From Desulfofundulus thermosubterraneus DSM 16057 (GTDB lineage Bacteria; Bacillota; Desulfotomaculia; Desulfotomaculales; Desulfovirgulaceae), in assembly GCF_900142025.1 (NCBI RefSeq), contig NZ_FQZM01000013.1:1-64000 (forward strand): a DNA stretch of 64,000 nt, in the 5' to 3' direction. Shown here one piece after another: positions 25,524 to 33,718 of this stretch (its first letter is position 1; the number at the start of each line of letters is the position of its first letter). Both the position numbers and the translations under genes were made by a program. The notes beneath the pieces were generated by a model. That model was not told the DNA's origin and ran no database searches. It saw nothing but the letters and a program-made list of their open reading frames with translations.

Positions 25524-27140
25524 TTACAGCACATCAGCCAGGCGCAAAAGCATGGCGGCCGCTTCGGCCCTGGTGACCTTTTTCTCGGCCCGGAAAGTCC
25601 GGTCGGGATAACCACCGGCAACCCCCTTGGCGTAAGCCACCCCCACGGCCTCTTTCGCCCAGGCCGGAATCCTGTCCGCATCGGCGAAATCCAGCTCTTT
25701 CGGCGCCACCTCCCCGCATTTCTTTTCAATAATCCGGGCCATAACGGCGGCCAGTTCGGCACGGCTTACCGGTTCCTCCCCTTTAAAAATAAGGGTGCCG
25801 TCCGGTTGCGGGTAGCCGGAAATGAGCCCTTCCCTCAATGCCACGGCCACGGCCTCATGGGCCCATTGGGGAACATTCCGGCTATCTTTAAACTTCCGGT
25901 CGAACACAAGCAGGTCTTGCCGGGAAGCCGCCGCCGGCTTTAGCAGGCGCACCATCATGGAGGCTATTTCATAGCGGGTCACCTGCTCTTCGGGTTTAAA
26001 AATACCGCCTGGATAACCCGATGCAACCTGCATTTGAACCAGCCGGTAGATGGCCCCTTCCGCCCAGTGGCCTTTCAAATCCGTAAAACTGGCCACCATA
26101 CCGGGTTGCGCTTGACGGCCGGATTCATCCTGAGATCCAGGTTGTGGCTGTGTTGGCTGGCTTTTCGCCTTCGCTTCCAGCGCCAGGCACGCCCAGAGCA
26201 CCCAGGTGGCATCCATGGCGTTTCCCGACGTACCGAAGCTCCCATCGGCATTCAATGACTTATTCATCAGATAATCAACGGCACTCTTCCCCGTGCCGCT
26301 TTTCCAGACCGCCGGGTCCATACCCAGGGTCTTCAGGGTCACAATTACTTCCGCAGTATCGATCACCGGGTCGTCCATACCGGCCACAAAGCTACCGTCT
26401 GCCTTCTGCTGTCTTTGCATCCAGGCCAGGCCGTTTTTAATGGCCTCCTGCACCTGGGGATCTTTCTTTTCCGGATCCAGGTAGTGCAGCACCCTCACCG
26501 CCTGGGCCGTGGCCATGAAATCGGCGTAATATGCATTACCATCCAGTGACCCCCAGCTTCCGTACTGGGCATTTTGTGCCTTGACATACTGTTTTTCCAG
26601 GATGTAATTCCTGGCCAGGCCGGTGTTTATCTGATCCATTAACCCGGCCCTGCTTAAAAGATCAAAGGAAGGCATGTTGCTGTAGATGCTTAACGGCCCG
26701 GTGTCTTCAAATCCTTCGTCTGTCTGCCTGTTCTTCAAGACCTGCAGCAACCGGCCGGCCAGCTCCTTTTCTCCCAGCGCCTGCATGGCCACCAGATCCT
26801 GAGCAAGCTGCTTCGCCCGCACTTCACCTGCTTTATCCAGATCATCCCTGACCGCCTTCAGCACTGCCTCCCGGTAAGTCACTCCCTGGTGCACCCAGGC
26901 TCCGGCACCAACACCGGCCTGGCTTAGCACATAAAAGGCATACGAGCCCACACCCACATCCGAGTTAATCAACCCGTTTTTTAAATAGTCACGATGCAGG
27001 AATTGCACTGCCTTATCCGCCAGGGGTGAAACTGCCGCTTCCACCCGGCCCGGTACCCCAAGCGGCACCAGCAGACCGAGGAATAAACAGACCGTTGCAA
27101 CCAGGGCTGTTAACCGCCCGGCAAAGTGATGGGTTTTCAC
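25524..27140 (-). CDS. S-layer protein with alpha-toroid domain and three SLH domains
   Basis: 538 residues. Signal peptide (1-35), alpha/alpha toroid (about 38-325) very like that of the next gene (MDDPVIDTAEVIVTLKTLG, LNADGSFGTSGNAMD), a Gln/Pro/Ser linker, and three SLH domains (FTDLKGHWAEGAIYRL, FKDSRNVPQWAHEAVA, FADADRIPAWAKEAVG). There is no DUF4430. It thus has the toroid half of the intrinsic-factor-like pair without the beta half and may work with the DUF4430 proteins. GTG start with GGGAGGGAG upstream. It is the first gene after the second riboswitch terminator. The two toroid genes arose by duplication. Confidence 0.92.
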   Translation of the reverse strand: MKTHHFAGRLTALVATVCLFLGLLVPLGVPGRVEAAVSPLADKAVQFLHRDYLKNGLINSDVGVGSYAFYVLSQAGVGAGAWVHQGVTYREAVLKAVRDDLDKAGEVRAKQLAQDLVAMQALGEKELAGRLLQVLKNRQTDEGFEDTGPLSIYSNMPSFDLLSRAGLMDQINTGLARNYILEKQYVKAQNAQYGSWGSLDGNAYYADFMATAQAVRVLHYLDPEKKDPQVQEAIKNGLAWMQRQQKADGSFVAGMDDPVIDTAEVIVTLKTLGMDPAVWKSGTGKSAVDYLMNKSLNADGSFGTSGNAMDATWVLWACLALEAKAKSQPTQPQPGSQDESGRQAQPGMVASFTDLKGHWAEGAIYRLVQMQVASGYPGGIFKPEEQVTRYEIASMMVRLLKPAAASRQDLLVFDRKFKDSRNVPQWAHEAVAVALREGLISGYPQPDGTLIFKGEEPVSRAELAAVMARIIEKKCGEVAPKELDFADADRIPAWAKEAVGVAYAKGVAGGYPDRTFRAEKKVTRAEAAAMLLRLADVL

Positions 27141-27301
27141 TAAAAACTCCCTCCCCTGTTTTCTAATTTATTTAAACCAACCGGCTAATTTTAAAAAGTA
27201 GCCCGGCCTGACTTAAAGCCGGATATATATTTACTCCTGAAAGGAGAATGGGTTAACGATATATAAAGGCTTGTTACTTGTGCATATCCAGGCCTCGCCG
27301 T

Positions 27302-27334
27302 AAAAAAATCCCCCATCTACCCAGATGGAGGATT
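27302..27334 (-). terminator. Intrinsic terminator of riboswitch 2
   Basis: Transcript hairpin ATCCTCCATCT/AGATGGGGGAT followed by seven Us. It lies about 60 nt after the B12 aptamer and ~165 nt before the first gene, the position of an expression-platform terminator. Confidence 0.85.
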
Positions 27335-27394
27335 AGCCCTCGCAGCAAAATCATGCCACGACAAATTAAACCACCCCCCGTCCGCGCAGGTTGG

Positions 27395-27665
27395 TTTGGT
27401 CATTCAGAACGGGCAGGTCTCCTGGCTCGGGTTCACCGGAGCTCCACGTCTTCCCATCCAGCACTCACCGATGAACCGTAACATCCAGTGGCACGCTTGA
27501 CAAATAGTGAAAATATAGCTTAAGGTTTTATCAATATTATCGGTGAGTGCTGGACAGTGACTTGCTGTGGAGTCCCTCCCCCTCACAGTGGCGGGACCGC
27601 GCCGGATTTGCACCGGCTTCCCTTTTCACTTTCACCCCTCGGGGTGAAGGCACCCGTTCCGGTAT
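27395..27665 (-). promoter_or_regulatory. Cobalamin riboswitch 2 (proximal)
   Basis: In transcript order: AAGGGAAGCCGGTGCAAATC, CGGTCCCGCCACTGTGA, GGGAGGGACTCC, AAGTCACTG, TGGGAAGACG, GGTGAACCCGAG and the B12 box GAGCCAGGAGACCTGCC. These are the conserved blocks of the B12 aptamer in order. A 98-bp repeat element interrupts the hairpin between CACTG and TGGGAAG. A terminator follows, so cobalamin is expected to turn off the operon. Confidence 0.95.
27457..27554. repeat. CCAGCACTCAC inverted-repeat element inside riboswitch 2
   Basis: 98 bp with ends TCCAGCACTCACCG and CGGTGAGTGCTGGA, giving a 14-bp perfect terminal stem. It sits in the peripheral hairpin of the aptamer, extending it rather than breaking the conserved core. 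Confidence 0.92.
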
Positions 27666-27718
27666 GAAATTGTCCTCAGGCAGCAGGATATTAAACCATT
27701 TGCTGCCACTTAATCACT

Positions 27719-27752
27719 AAAACGAATAACCCCGGCCTGTCAGAGACCGGGG
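27719..27752 (-). terminator. Intrinsic terminator of riboswitch 1
   Basis: Transcript hairpin CCCCGGTCT/AGGCCGGGG (loop CTGAC) followed by UUAUUCGUUUU. It lies between the two aptamers, so each aptamer has its own terminator. Confidence 0.85.
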
Positions 27753-27839
27753 CTTGTTTACACTGGCTGTAGCCCACCGTAAAAAGATGGTAAGACTACC
27801 ACCGGCACAAGCCCCTGTTCCCTGGGAGGCTTTCCGTGC

Positions 27840-28085
27840 CGCGCGCCCGGGCAGGTCTCCTGACTCATGGGTCATCGCATGCTTTCCGCCTTCCCAGCCC
27901 AGCACTCACCAGTGTATTGGTTAAACAACCATGCTGTTACCATTCACTGTTGAACAGAGTACTCTTAAATGTAACAGCCAATCAGTGAGTGCTGGGCCAG
28001 TGGCCCTGTGGAAAGCCGCTACCCATTCACAGTGGCCCCACCGTCCAGGATTTTCACCTGGTTCCCTTTTACCCCCGCCTGATTG
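27840..28085 (-). promoter_or_regulatory. Cobalamin riboswitch 1 (distal)
   Basis: Transcript blocks in order: AAAGGGAACCAGGTGAAAATC, GACGGTGGGGCCACTGTGA, GGGTAGCGGC, GCCACTGG, CTGGGAAGGCGG, GATGACCCATGAG and a B12 box AGTCAGGAGACCTGCC (one change from AGCC). A 99-bp repeat element sits between GCCACTGG and CTGGGAAGG, the same point as in riboswitch 2. Two aptamers in series, each with a terminator, should give a steeper or lower-leak response. Confidence 0.95.
27898..27996. repeat. CCAGCACTCAC inverted-repeat element inside riboswitch 1
   Basis: 99 bp with ends CCCAGCACTCAC and GTGAGTGCTGGG. Pairing continues inward (ATTGG/CCAAT and CTGTTAC/GTAACAG), so the whole element can fold as one long hairpin. 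Confidence 0.92.
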
Positions 28086-28215
28086 GCAGGGGAACCCGGA
28101 CACGGCTACTAGTTAAATCCTTTTACATGAAACAGTAACACATTTCTGATAAGTTGTCCATAGTAAACTTCCCAATAAAAAACCATTTTTCGTTATGAGG
28201 TAGTTTAACCAACCA

Positions 28216-28260
28216 ACTGGCCTGGTTGAATAAAATGTGGTCTTTCAACTGGGCCAGGTT
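28216..28260. repeat. Inverted repeat downstream of vapC
   Basis: Arms AACTGGCCTGGTTGAA and TTCAACTGGGCCAGGTT with a 12-nt loop. It could end vapC transcription, although no T-run follows. The rest of 28.11-28.30 kb must also hold the riboswitch promoter, which I cannot place confidently. Confidence 0.55.
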
Positions 28261-28303
28261 TAAGCTATTCCAGCGGTAAGCTCATGGGGATCATCACCAA
28301 CGA

Positions 28304-28735
28304 TTATTTGTCTACAGTTAAATTGCTGCCCACCCAGATAACCGGCACGTCAAGCTCTTTGGCAACCGTCTGAATTTCAGGATCACCGGTGAGCACCGGC
28401 GCTTTAAGTTCCCGGGCCAGTTCCAGAACGAAAGAGTCGGCATAAGAAAGGCCTCTTCTGGCTTTAATGCGGGCTGCTTCTTTTACCCTCGGCCAGGGAA
28501 CCTCCACAATGTTGATCGATTCTTCCAGTAAGATGTTCCGTAATACTTCTTCTGCCACCCGCTCACCTTTTTTGCGTAAAAGAATATAGTAAAGTTCCCC
28601 AAGGTTAATCACGCTAAAATAAACTGTTGTCTGCTCATCCGAAATAGCTGCGGCTACCGTATCCGCCCCTTCTTCATCCTCAATGAGAGCTAGTATGGCA
28701 TATGTGTCCAGAACAACTGTCTTTCTGTCTACCAT
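28304..28735 (-). CDS. vapC: VapC-type PIN-domain toxin
   Basis: About 143 residues. PIN-domain acidic residues are visible in VVLDTYAILALIEDEEG (first Asp), the central Glu in NLGELYYILLRKKGE, and GLSYADSFVLELARE and LTGDPEI (later Asp residues). PIN toxins cut RNA and are held in check by a partner antitoxin. The ATG start overlaps the AbrB-type antitoxin gene by 7 nt, with GGGAAGA upstream. The pair is a type II toxin-antitoxin module next to the B12 operon. Confidence 0.9.
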   Translation of the reverse strand: MVDRKTVVLDTYAILALIEDEEGADTVAAAISDEQTTVYFSVINLGELYYILLRKKGERVAEEVLRNILLEESINIVEVPWPRVKEAARIKARRGLSYADSFVLELARELKAPVLTGDPEIQTVAKELDVPVIWVGSNLTVDK

Positions 28736-28980
28736 TCTTCCCGCTCCCTGTCCAGCCATCGTTCCCGGAGGAGAATGTCCGTCAATTTTTCCTGCCCTTT
28801 AGTCCTGTATTTACCCCGCAGGGCAAGGAGAGGGTTACGGGGAATGGGCCGGAGCAGTATAGCACCCTCCACTTCTTCAATGGCCAGCTTATCTCCTTTT
28901 TTTAAACCATAACGATTGCGTAAAGCAACGGGGAGCACTATCTGACCTTTTTCCGAAAGGGTTACTTTTATCACGGTCAT
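28729..28980 (-). CDS. vapB: AbrB/MazE-type antitoxin (VapB)
   Basis: 83 residues. The N-terminal SpoVT/AbrB swapped-hairpin domain is clear: KVTLSEKGQIVLPVALRNRY, LKKGDKLAIEEVEGAILLRP. The C-terminal part is helical and charged and would bind the toxin. The ATG has AGGAGGT 4 nt upstream, the reason for excluding a 26-residue extension. It should repress its own operon. Confidence 0.9.
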   Translation of the reverse strand: MTVIKVTLSEKGQIVLPVALRNRYGLKKGDKLAIEEVEGAILLRPIPRNPLLALRGKYRTKGQEKLTDILLRERWLDREREEW

Positions 28981-29099
28981 CTTACCTCCTGAACACATCT
29001 TACCCAACATTATTATATGACCACCAGATCGCCCTGTAAAGCTTTTAGCTGCATACACCCCATAACTTCCAGCCCCGCCTGTACCGGTGAGTGAACCTG

Positions 29100-29108
29100 T
29101 GGTATACT
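29100..29108 (+). promoter_or_regulatory. Extended -10 promoter element before lytS
   Basis: TGGTATACT, a TGn extended -10, lies about 45 nt before the lytS start. I see no convincing -35, as expected for an extended -10 promoter. Confidence 0.45.
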
Positions 29109-29153
29109 AATTGTCGGACAGGTCGACTAAACAGTTAGAAAGGGTGATCTACC

Positions 29154-30881
29154 GTGACCTGGTCCTTAGCCCTTACCCTGGCGTACAGATTGAGCATGGT
29201 GGCCACAGCGGCCTTTATTCTTTCCCGCATGCCCGCCCTGGGGCGTATTTTATCCCGGCAGCTCACCCCCCGGGACAAGCTGCTGTTGACTCTGGCCCTG
29301 GGTGGTATGGGCATTGTGGGTACTTATGCCGCCGTGCCCATCCACGGCGCCCTGGCCAACTCCCGGGTGGTGGGGGTAATGGTGGCCGGTTTGCTGGGCG
29401 GTCCCCTGGTGGGGGCCGGAGCGGGCCTGATCGCCGGTGTACACCGCTACCTGCTGGGTGGTTTCACTGCCTTTTCCTGCGCCCTAGCTGCCGTGGCCGA
29501 AGGCGCCCTGGGCGGGCTGGTGCAGCACTATTACCGCCGCGGCCCCATTTCCTGGCATGTAGCTTTACTGGCCGGGCTGGCGGGAGAAACATTGCAAATG
29601 GCCATTATCCTGGCCACCGCCCGTCCTTTCAGCGAGGCCTGGGCACTGGTGCAGATCATCGGCCCGCCCATGATTGTAGTCAATTCCATTGGGGTGGCCA
29701 TTTTCATGGTCATTGTCAAAACCGCCGCCGAACAGCGGGAACGCATCGCCGCCTGCCAGGCACAGCAGGCGCTGCGCATAGCCACCCAAACCCTGCCCTT
29801 CTTACGGCACGGGTTGAACCGGGAGTCGGCGGAGCAGACGGCCCGGATTATTTATAATTCCGTCAAGCTGGCCGCCGTGGCCATCACCAACGCGCGGGAA
29901 ATCCTGGCCCATGTAGGTATGGGCAGCGATCACCACCACCCGGGGAATCCCATTTTGACCAGTGCCACCCTGCAGGCACTGGCTACCGGAGAAGTGCAGC
30001 TTGCTCAAACCAAAGGGGAAATCGGGTGCCAGGAAAAACGGTGCCGTCTGGGCTCAGCGGTGGTGGTCCCGTTGAAGCGGCGGGACTTAACCATTGGTAC
30101 ATTGAAGCTTTATCACGACCGAGAGAACAGCATCACCCCGGTGGACCTGGAGCTAGCCCGGGGTCTGGCCCACCTATTTTCCACCCAACTGGAACTGGCG
30201 GAGCTGGAATACCAGGCCCGGTTACGTTCCCAGGCAGAGCTTAAAGCCCTGCAGGCCCAGGTGCACCCCCACTTCCTGTTTAACGCCTTAAATACCATTG
30301 TCTCCCTGGTACGTACCAGGCCGGAAAAGGCCCGGGAACTGTTGATCAAACTGGCCAGCTTCTTCCGGTACAGTTTGCGAAAGGATGATGCTCCCATTCC
30401 CCTGGCGGAAGAACTGGCCCATGTGGAGGCCTACCTGGCCATCGAGGGAACACGCTTCGGCAACAAGCTACAGGTAGTCCAGCTTGTAGATCCCGCAGCT
30501 TTAACCTGCCCCGTTCCCGCCTTTACCCTGCAGCCGGTGGTAGAAAATGCCATCAAACACGGCCTGCAACCCAAGAGGGAGGGCGGAAGGGTGAAAATCA
30601 TAGCTAAAGATCAGCCTGAAGAAGTGATAGTCACCATAGAAGATAATGGTGTGGGTATTTTCCCGGAAGAACTGGATAAAATCCTCCTGCCCGGCTACGG
30701 GCGCGGCCACGGGCTGGGATTATCCATTGTCAACGAACGTTTGAAGGGCCTGTACGGGCCGGAATATGCGCTTCAGGTGCACAGCATACCCGGCCAGGGT
30801 ACCAGAGTAGTCTTGCGCTTTCCTAAAGAAACCAGCTCCCAGGGGGTGAAGGAAGATGCCCTTTACAGCTGTTGTGGTTGA
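29154..30881 (+). CDS. lytS: LytS/BtsS-type sensor histidine kinase
   Basis: 575 residues. A 5TM-LYT sensor region spans about 1-185 (LLLTLALGGMGIVGTYAAVPI, GVMVAGLLGGPLVGAGAGLIAGVHRYLLGG), then a GAF-like domain (about 200-345), a His kinase domain with HPHFLFNALNTI (His near residue 371), and an ATPase with QPVVENAIKHGL and VTIEDNGVGI. This family senses pyruvate or cell-envelope state. The GTG start has GAAAGGGTGAT upstream. The stop overlaps the response-regulator gene by 26 nt, and a cstA-type transporter follows. That arrangement resembles the BtsSR-BtsT / LytST-CstA pyruvate-responsive systems. Confidence 0.93.
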   Translation: MTWSLALTLAYRLSMVATAAFILSRMPALGRILSRQLTPRDKLLLTLALGGMGIVGTYAAVPIHGALANSRVVGVMVAGLLGGPLVGAGAGLIAGVHRYLLGGFTAFSCALAAVAEGALGGLVQHYYRRGPISWHVALLAGLAGETLQMAIILATARPFSEAWALVQIIGPPMIVVNSIGVAIFMVIVKTAAEQRERIAACQAQQALRIATQTLPFLRHGLNRESAEQTARIIYNSVKLAAVAITNAREILAHVGMGSDHHHPGNPILTSATLQALATGEVQLAQTKGEIGCQEKRCRLGSAVVVPLKRRDLTIGTLKLYHDRENSITPVDLELARGLAHLFSTQLELAELEYQARLRSQAELKALQAQVHPHFLFNALNTIVSLVRTRPEKARELLIKLASFFRYSLRKDDAPIPLAEELAHVEAYLAIEGTRFGNKLQVVQLVDPAALTCPVPAFTLQPVVENAIKHGLQPKREGGRVKIIAKDQPEEVIVTIEDNGVGIFPEELDKILLPGYGRGHGLGLSIVNERLKGLYGPEYALQVHSIPGQGTRVVLRFPKETSSQGVKEDALYSCCG

Positions 30882-31629
30882 CGACGAACCCCTGGCCAGG
30901 GACGAGCTAAAATACCTGTTGTCGGCCTACCCGGAATGCCGGGTGGTCGGTGAAGCCGAGGATGCCCAGGAAGCATTGAAACTAGTACAGGAATTACAAC
31001 CCGATGTGGTGTTCCTTGACATCCAGATGCGTGGAATGTCCGGATGTGAAGCCGCCCGGCAAATGCTTTCCTTCCCCCGCCCGCCCCTGGTGGTCTTCGC
31101 CACTGCTTATAACGAATACGCCGTTAGAGCCTTTGAATTGGGAGCAGTGGACTACCTTTTGAAGCCCTTTGAGGATAAAAGGCTGGCCAAGACCATCAAA
31201 CGCATTGAAGAACTGCGTAAGCGCTCCGAGGACTGGGCGGAAGCTGTGGAACGGGTGGCCGGGCTGCTGCAAACAAAAAGACACCAGGTTAAGAAATTGC
31301 CTGTGGAAAAAAACGGGGAAATCAGGCTCCTGGATTACCAGGATATTATCTTCGGCCGGGCAAAAGATGGCAGCGTACAGATCGTTACCGCCAGTGATAC
31401 CTGCATCTACACCGGTAGCATGACCGAACTGGAAGCACGGTTAAACAGTGAAGGTTTCCTCCGGGTACACAAGAGTTTTCTGGTGAACCTGAACCAGGTT
31501 CAGGGGGTGTTGCCCTGGTTCAAAGGGACTTACTGGCTGGTGATGGGTGACCCTAAAAAGACTCAAATCCCGGTCAGCAAGAGCCAGGTGAAGGAAGTGA
31601 AATCTATACTGGGATTGGGAGCTTCGTAA
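30856..31629 (+). CDS. lytR: LytR/AlgR-type response regulator
   Basis: 257 residues. Receiver domain (1-120) with VVVDDEPLARDELKYLL, phospho-acceptor Asp in DVVFLDIQMRGMSG, and the Lys in YLLKPFEDKR. A LytTR DNA-binding domain follows (about 155-255): IVTASDTCIYTGSMTELEARL, FLRVHKSFLVNLNQV, IPVSKSQVKEVK. It is phosphorylated by the LytS-type kinase upstream and probably activates the cstA gene downstream. A terminator follows directly. Confidence 0.94.
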   Translation: MPFTAVVVDDEPLARDELKYLLSAYPECRVVGEAEDAQEALKLVQELQPDVVFLDIQMRGMSGCEAARQMLSFPRPPLVVFATAYNEYAVRAFELGAVDYLLKPFEDKRLAKTIKRIEELRKRSEDWAEAVERVAGLLQTKRHQVKKLPVEKNGEIRLLDYQDIIFGRAKDGSVQIVTASDTCIYTGSMTELEARLNSEGFLRVHKSFLVNLNQVQGVLPWFKGTYWLVMGDPKKTQIPVSKSQVKEVKSILGLGAS

Positions 31630-31636
31630 AAAGCGA

Positions 31637-31658
31637 CCCCACGGAAAGTGGGGTTTTT
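31637..31658 (+). terminator. Intrinsic terminator after lytR
   Basis: CCCCAC/GTGGGG stem with GGAAA loop and six Ts. It separates the regulators from cstA. Confidence 0.9.
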
Positions 31659-31660
31659 TC

Positions 31661-31747
31661 TGTTGATGGGCCTATATTTCCGATCAACACCTCTTTTGTT
31701 CCGTTGATTAAGCTGTTGTTACCTGTTTCACCGGAAGAGTTTATAAT
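31661..31747 (+). promoter_or_regulatory. cstA promoter with candidate LytTR boxes
   Basis: A -35 (TTACCT) and -10 (TATAAT) are 17 nt apart, ending about 50 nt before cstA. Upstream are TGTTGAT (31661), its inverse ATCAACA (31683) and GTTGAT (31703), spaced about 20 bp. LytTR regulators bind paired short sites about two turns apart, so these are plausible LytR sites. Confidence 0.5.
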
Positions 31748-31798
31748 GTAAACACGGACCGGCCGGTTTCACAATTTTTCAACAGGGAGGGAATAAAT

Positions 31799-33601
31799 GT
31801 GCGTGCCTTAACCCTGGTAATTATAGCAGCTATGGTATTTATCCTGGCCTACCGTTTTTACGGAGCCTTTCTGGCAGCGAAAGTCCTGGCCCTGGATCCA
31901 AAGCGCCGCACCCCTGCGGAAGCCCATAATGACGGCCGGGACTACGTACCCACCAACCGCTGGATATTGTTCGGTCACCACTTTGCCGCCATCGCCGGCG
32001 CCGGCCCCCTGATCGGCCCTGTTTTGGCCGCCCAGTTCGGCTACCTGCCCGGCACCCTGTGGATTCTTATTGGCGCCGTGGTGGCCGGGGCAGTCCACGA
32101 CATGGTCATTCTGTTTGCTTCCATCAGACATGACGGGCAATCCCTGGCTGAAATAGCCCGCCGGGAAGTGGGTAATTTCTCCTACTGGCTGGCTTCAGTA
32201 GCCATCCTGTTCCTGTTAATCATTGTACTGGCGGGTGCCAGCGTGTCTGTAGTCAACGCCCTGTTCCAGAGCCCCTGGGGTACTTTCACCGTGGGTATAA
32301 CCATACCCATAGCCCTGTTCATCGGTGTCTACCTCAGGTGGCTCCGTCCCGGACGCATTGTCGAAGCCACTGTAATCGGCGTAATCCTGATCATCCTTGG
32401 GGTGGTGCTTGGACCGGTTATCCAGCATTCCGCCCTGGCTCCGCTGCTCACCTTTAACAAGCAGCAACTTTCGCTGATGATTGCCGCTTACGGCTTCCTG
32501 GCCGCAGTACTCCCCGTATGGCTGCTCCTGGTCCCCAGGGATTACCTGAGCACATACATGAAAGTGGGTACCATGTTGCTGCTGGCCATAGGTGTGATTA
32601 TTGTCAACCCCGTGCTGCAAATGCCGGCTGTGACCAAATTTGTAGCCGGTGGAGGACCGGTTATCCCGGGCAAAGTATGGCCCTTCATGTTCATTACCAT
32701 TGCCTGTGGCGCCCTGTCGGGATTCCATGCCCTTGTTTCCAGCGGCACCACACCTAAAATGGTGCGCAACGAAGCTGACGTTCTGCCCATTGGTTACGGC
32801 GCCATGTTAACGGAAGGTTTTGTGGCCCTGATGGCCCTGATCGCAGCCACCGTGCTGCCAGCCGCCGATTATTTTGCCATCAACAGCCCGCCGGAGGTCT
32901 TTGCCAAGCTGGGTATGCAGGTACAGGACCTACCCGTGCTCTCCCAGCTGGTGTCAGAAAACCTGGCCGGCCGCCCCGGCGGCGCCGTGTCCCTAGCCGT
33001 GGGCATGGCCGACATCTTCTCCAAAATCGGCGGCTTACGGCATCTGATGGGCTACTGGTACCACTTTGCCATCATGTTTGAAGCGCTGTTCATCCTCACC
33101 CTAATCGATGCCGGCACACGGGTCGGGCGCTACCTGATGCAGGAAATCGGCGGTACGGTATATAAGCCGTTAAAGGACCACAACTGGTGGCCGGGCATCA
33201 TCCTGACCAGCGGTATTTTCACCCTGGCCTGGGGATACCTGCTGTACGGCGGCAGTATTTCCACCATCTGGCCCCTTTTCGGTGTGAACAACCAGCTGCT
33301 GGGCAGCATGGCCCTGGCCATTGGTACCACCATGCTGATCAGGATGGGCAAGGCCCGGTATGCCTGGACCACCTTCATCCCTATGGTCTTCTTGTCAGCA
33401 ACCACCATTACAGCCGGATATCAAAACATTGTCATCAACTACCTGCCCAAGCAGAATTACCTGCTGGCCGGAATTTCCGCAGTCATGCTCATCATGGTCA
33501 TCCTGATCATCGCCGATTCCGTCAGGGTGTGGATTCAGCTGCTCTCCGGCAGCAAACCCGGGACAAAGGTCCGGGCGCCCCTTACCGGAACAACCAAATA
33601 A
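31799..33601 (+). CDS. cstA: CstA family transporter (carbon starvation / pyruvate or peptide uptake)
   Basis: 600 residues, highly hydrophobic, many membrane segments. Family landmarks are DGRDYVPTNRWILFGHHFAA, GAGPLIGPVLAAQFGYLPG, ARREVGNFSYWLASVAILFL, VPRDYLSTYMKVGTM and FHALVSSGTTPKMVRNE. CstA-type carriers import pyruvate or peptides during carbon limitation. Start GTG with GGGAGGG 7 nt upstream; an overlapping out-of-frame ATG is not used. The adjacent LytS/LytR pair likely controls it. The protein is shorter than E. coli CstA (about 700), as is usual in Gram-positive homologues. Confidence 0.95.
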   Translation: MRALTLVIIAAMVFILAYRFYGAFLAAKVLALDPKRRTPAEAHNDGRDYVPTNRWILFGHHFAAIAGAGPLIGPVLAAQFGYLPGTLWILIGAVVAGAVHDMVILFASIRHDGQSLAEIARREVGNFSYWLASVAILFLLIIVLAGASVSVVNALFQSPWGTFTVGITIPIALFIGVYLRWLRPGRIVEATVIGVILIILGVVLGPVIQHSALAPLLTFNKQQLSLMIAAYGFLAAVLPVWLLLVPRDYLSTYMKVGTMLLLAIGVIIVNPVLQMPAVTKFVAGGGPVIPGKVWPFMFITIACGALSGFHALVSSGTTPKMVRNEADVLPIGYGAMLTEGFVALMALIAATVLPAADYFAINSPPEVFAKLGMQVQDLPVLSQLVSENLAGRPGGAVSLAVGMADIFSKIGGLRHLMGYWYHFAIMFEALFILTLIDAGTRVGRYLMQEIGGTVYKPLKDHNWWPGIILTSGIFTLAWGYLLYGGSISTIWPLFGVNNQLLGSMALAIGTTMLIRMGKARYAWTTFIPMVFLSATTITAGYQNIVINYLPKQNYLLAGISAVMLIMVILIIADSVRVWIQLLSGSKPGTKVRAPLTGTTK

Positions 33602-33636
33602 GCCAGTGAACAGGTACATGCAATATAGACGTGCAG

Positions 33637-33676
33637 AAAACCCGGGGCTTTTTTGAGGTTACCCCGGGTTTTTTCA
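33637..33676 (+). terminator. Intrinsic terminator after cstA
   Basis: AAACCCGGGG/CCCCGGGTT stem, 14-nt loop, T-run TTTTTT. Confidence 0.88.
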
Positions 33677-33718
33677 TATGCCGGGCAACGTTAATTTAAA
33701 GTACGCCCGGTGATTGTT

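Noticed and set aside
27301-28140. CRISPR-like array of repeated B12 blocks
   Set aside because: Only two units exist, each with riboswitch architecture and a terminator; no regular spacers.
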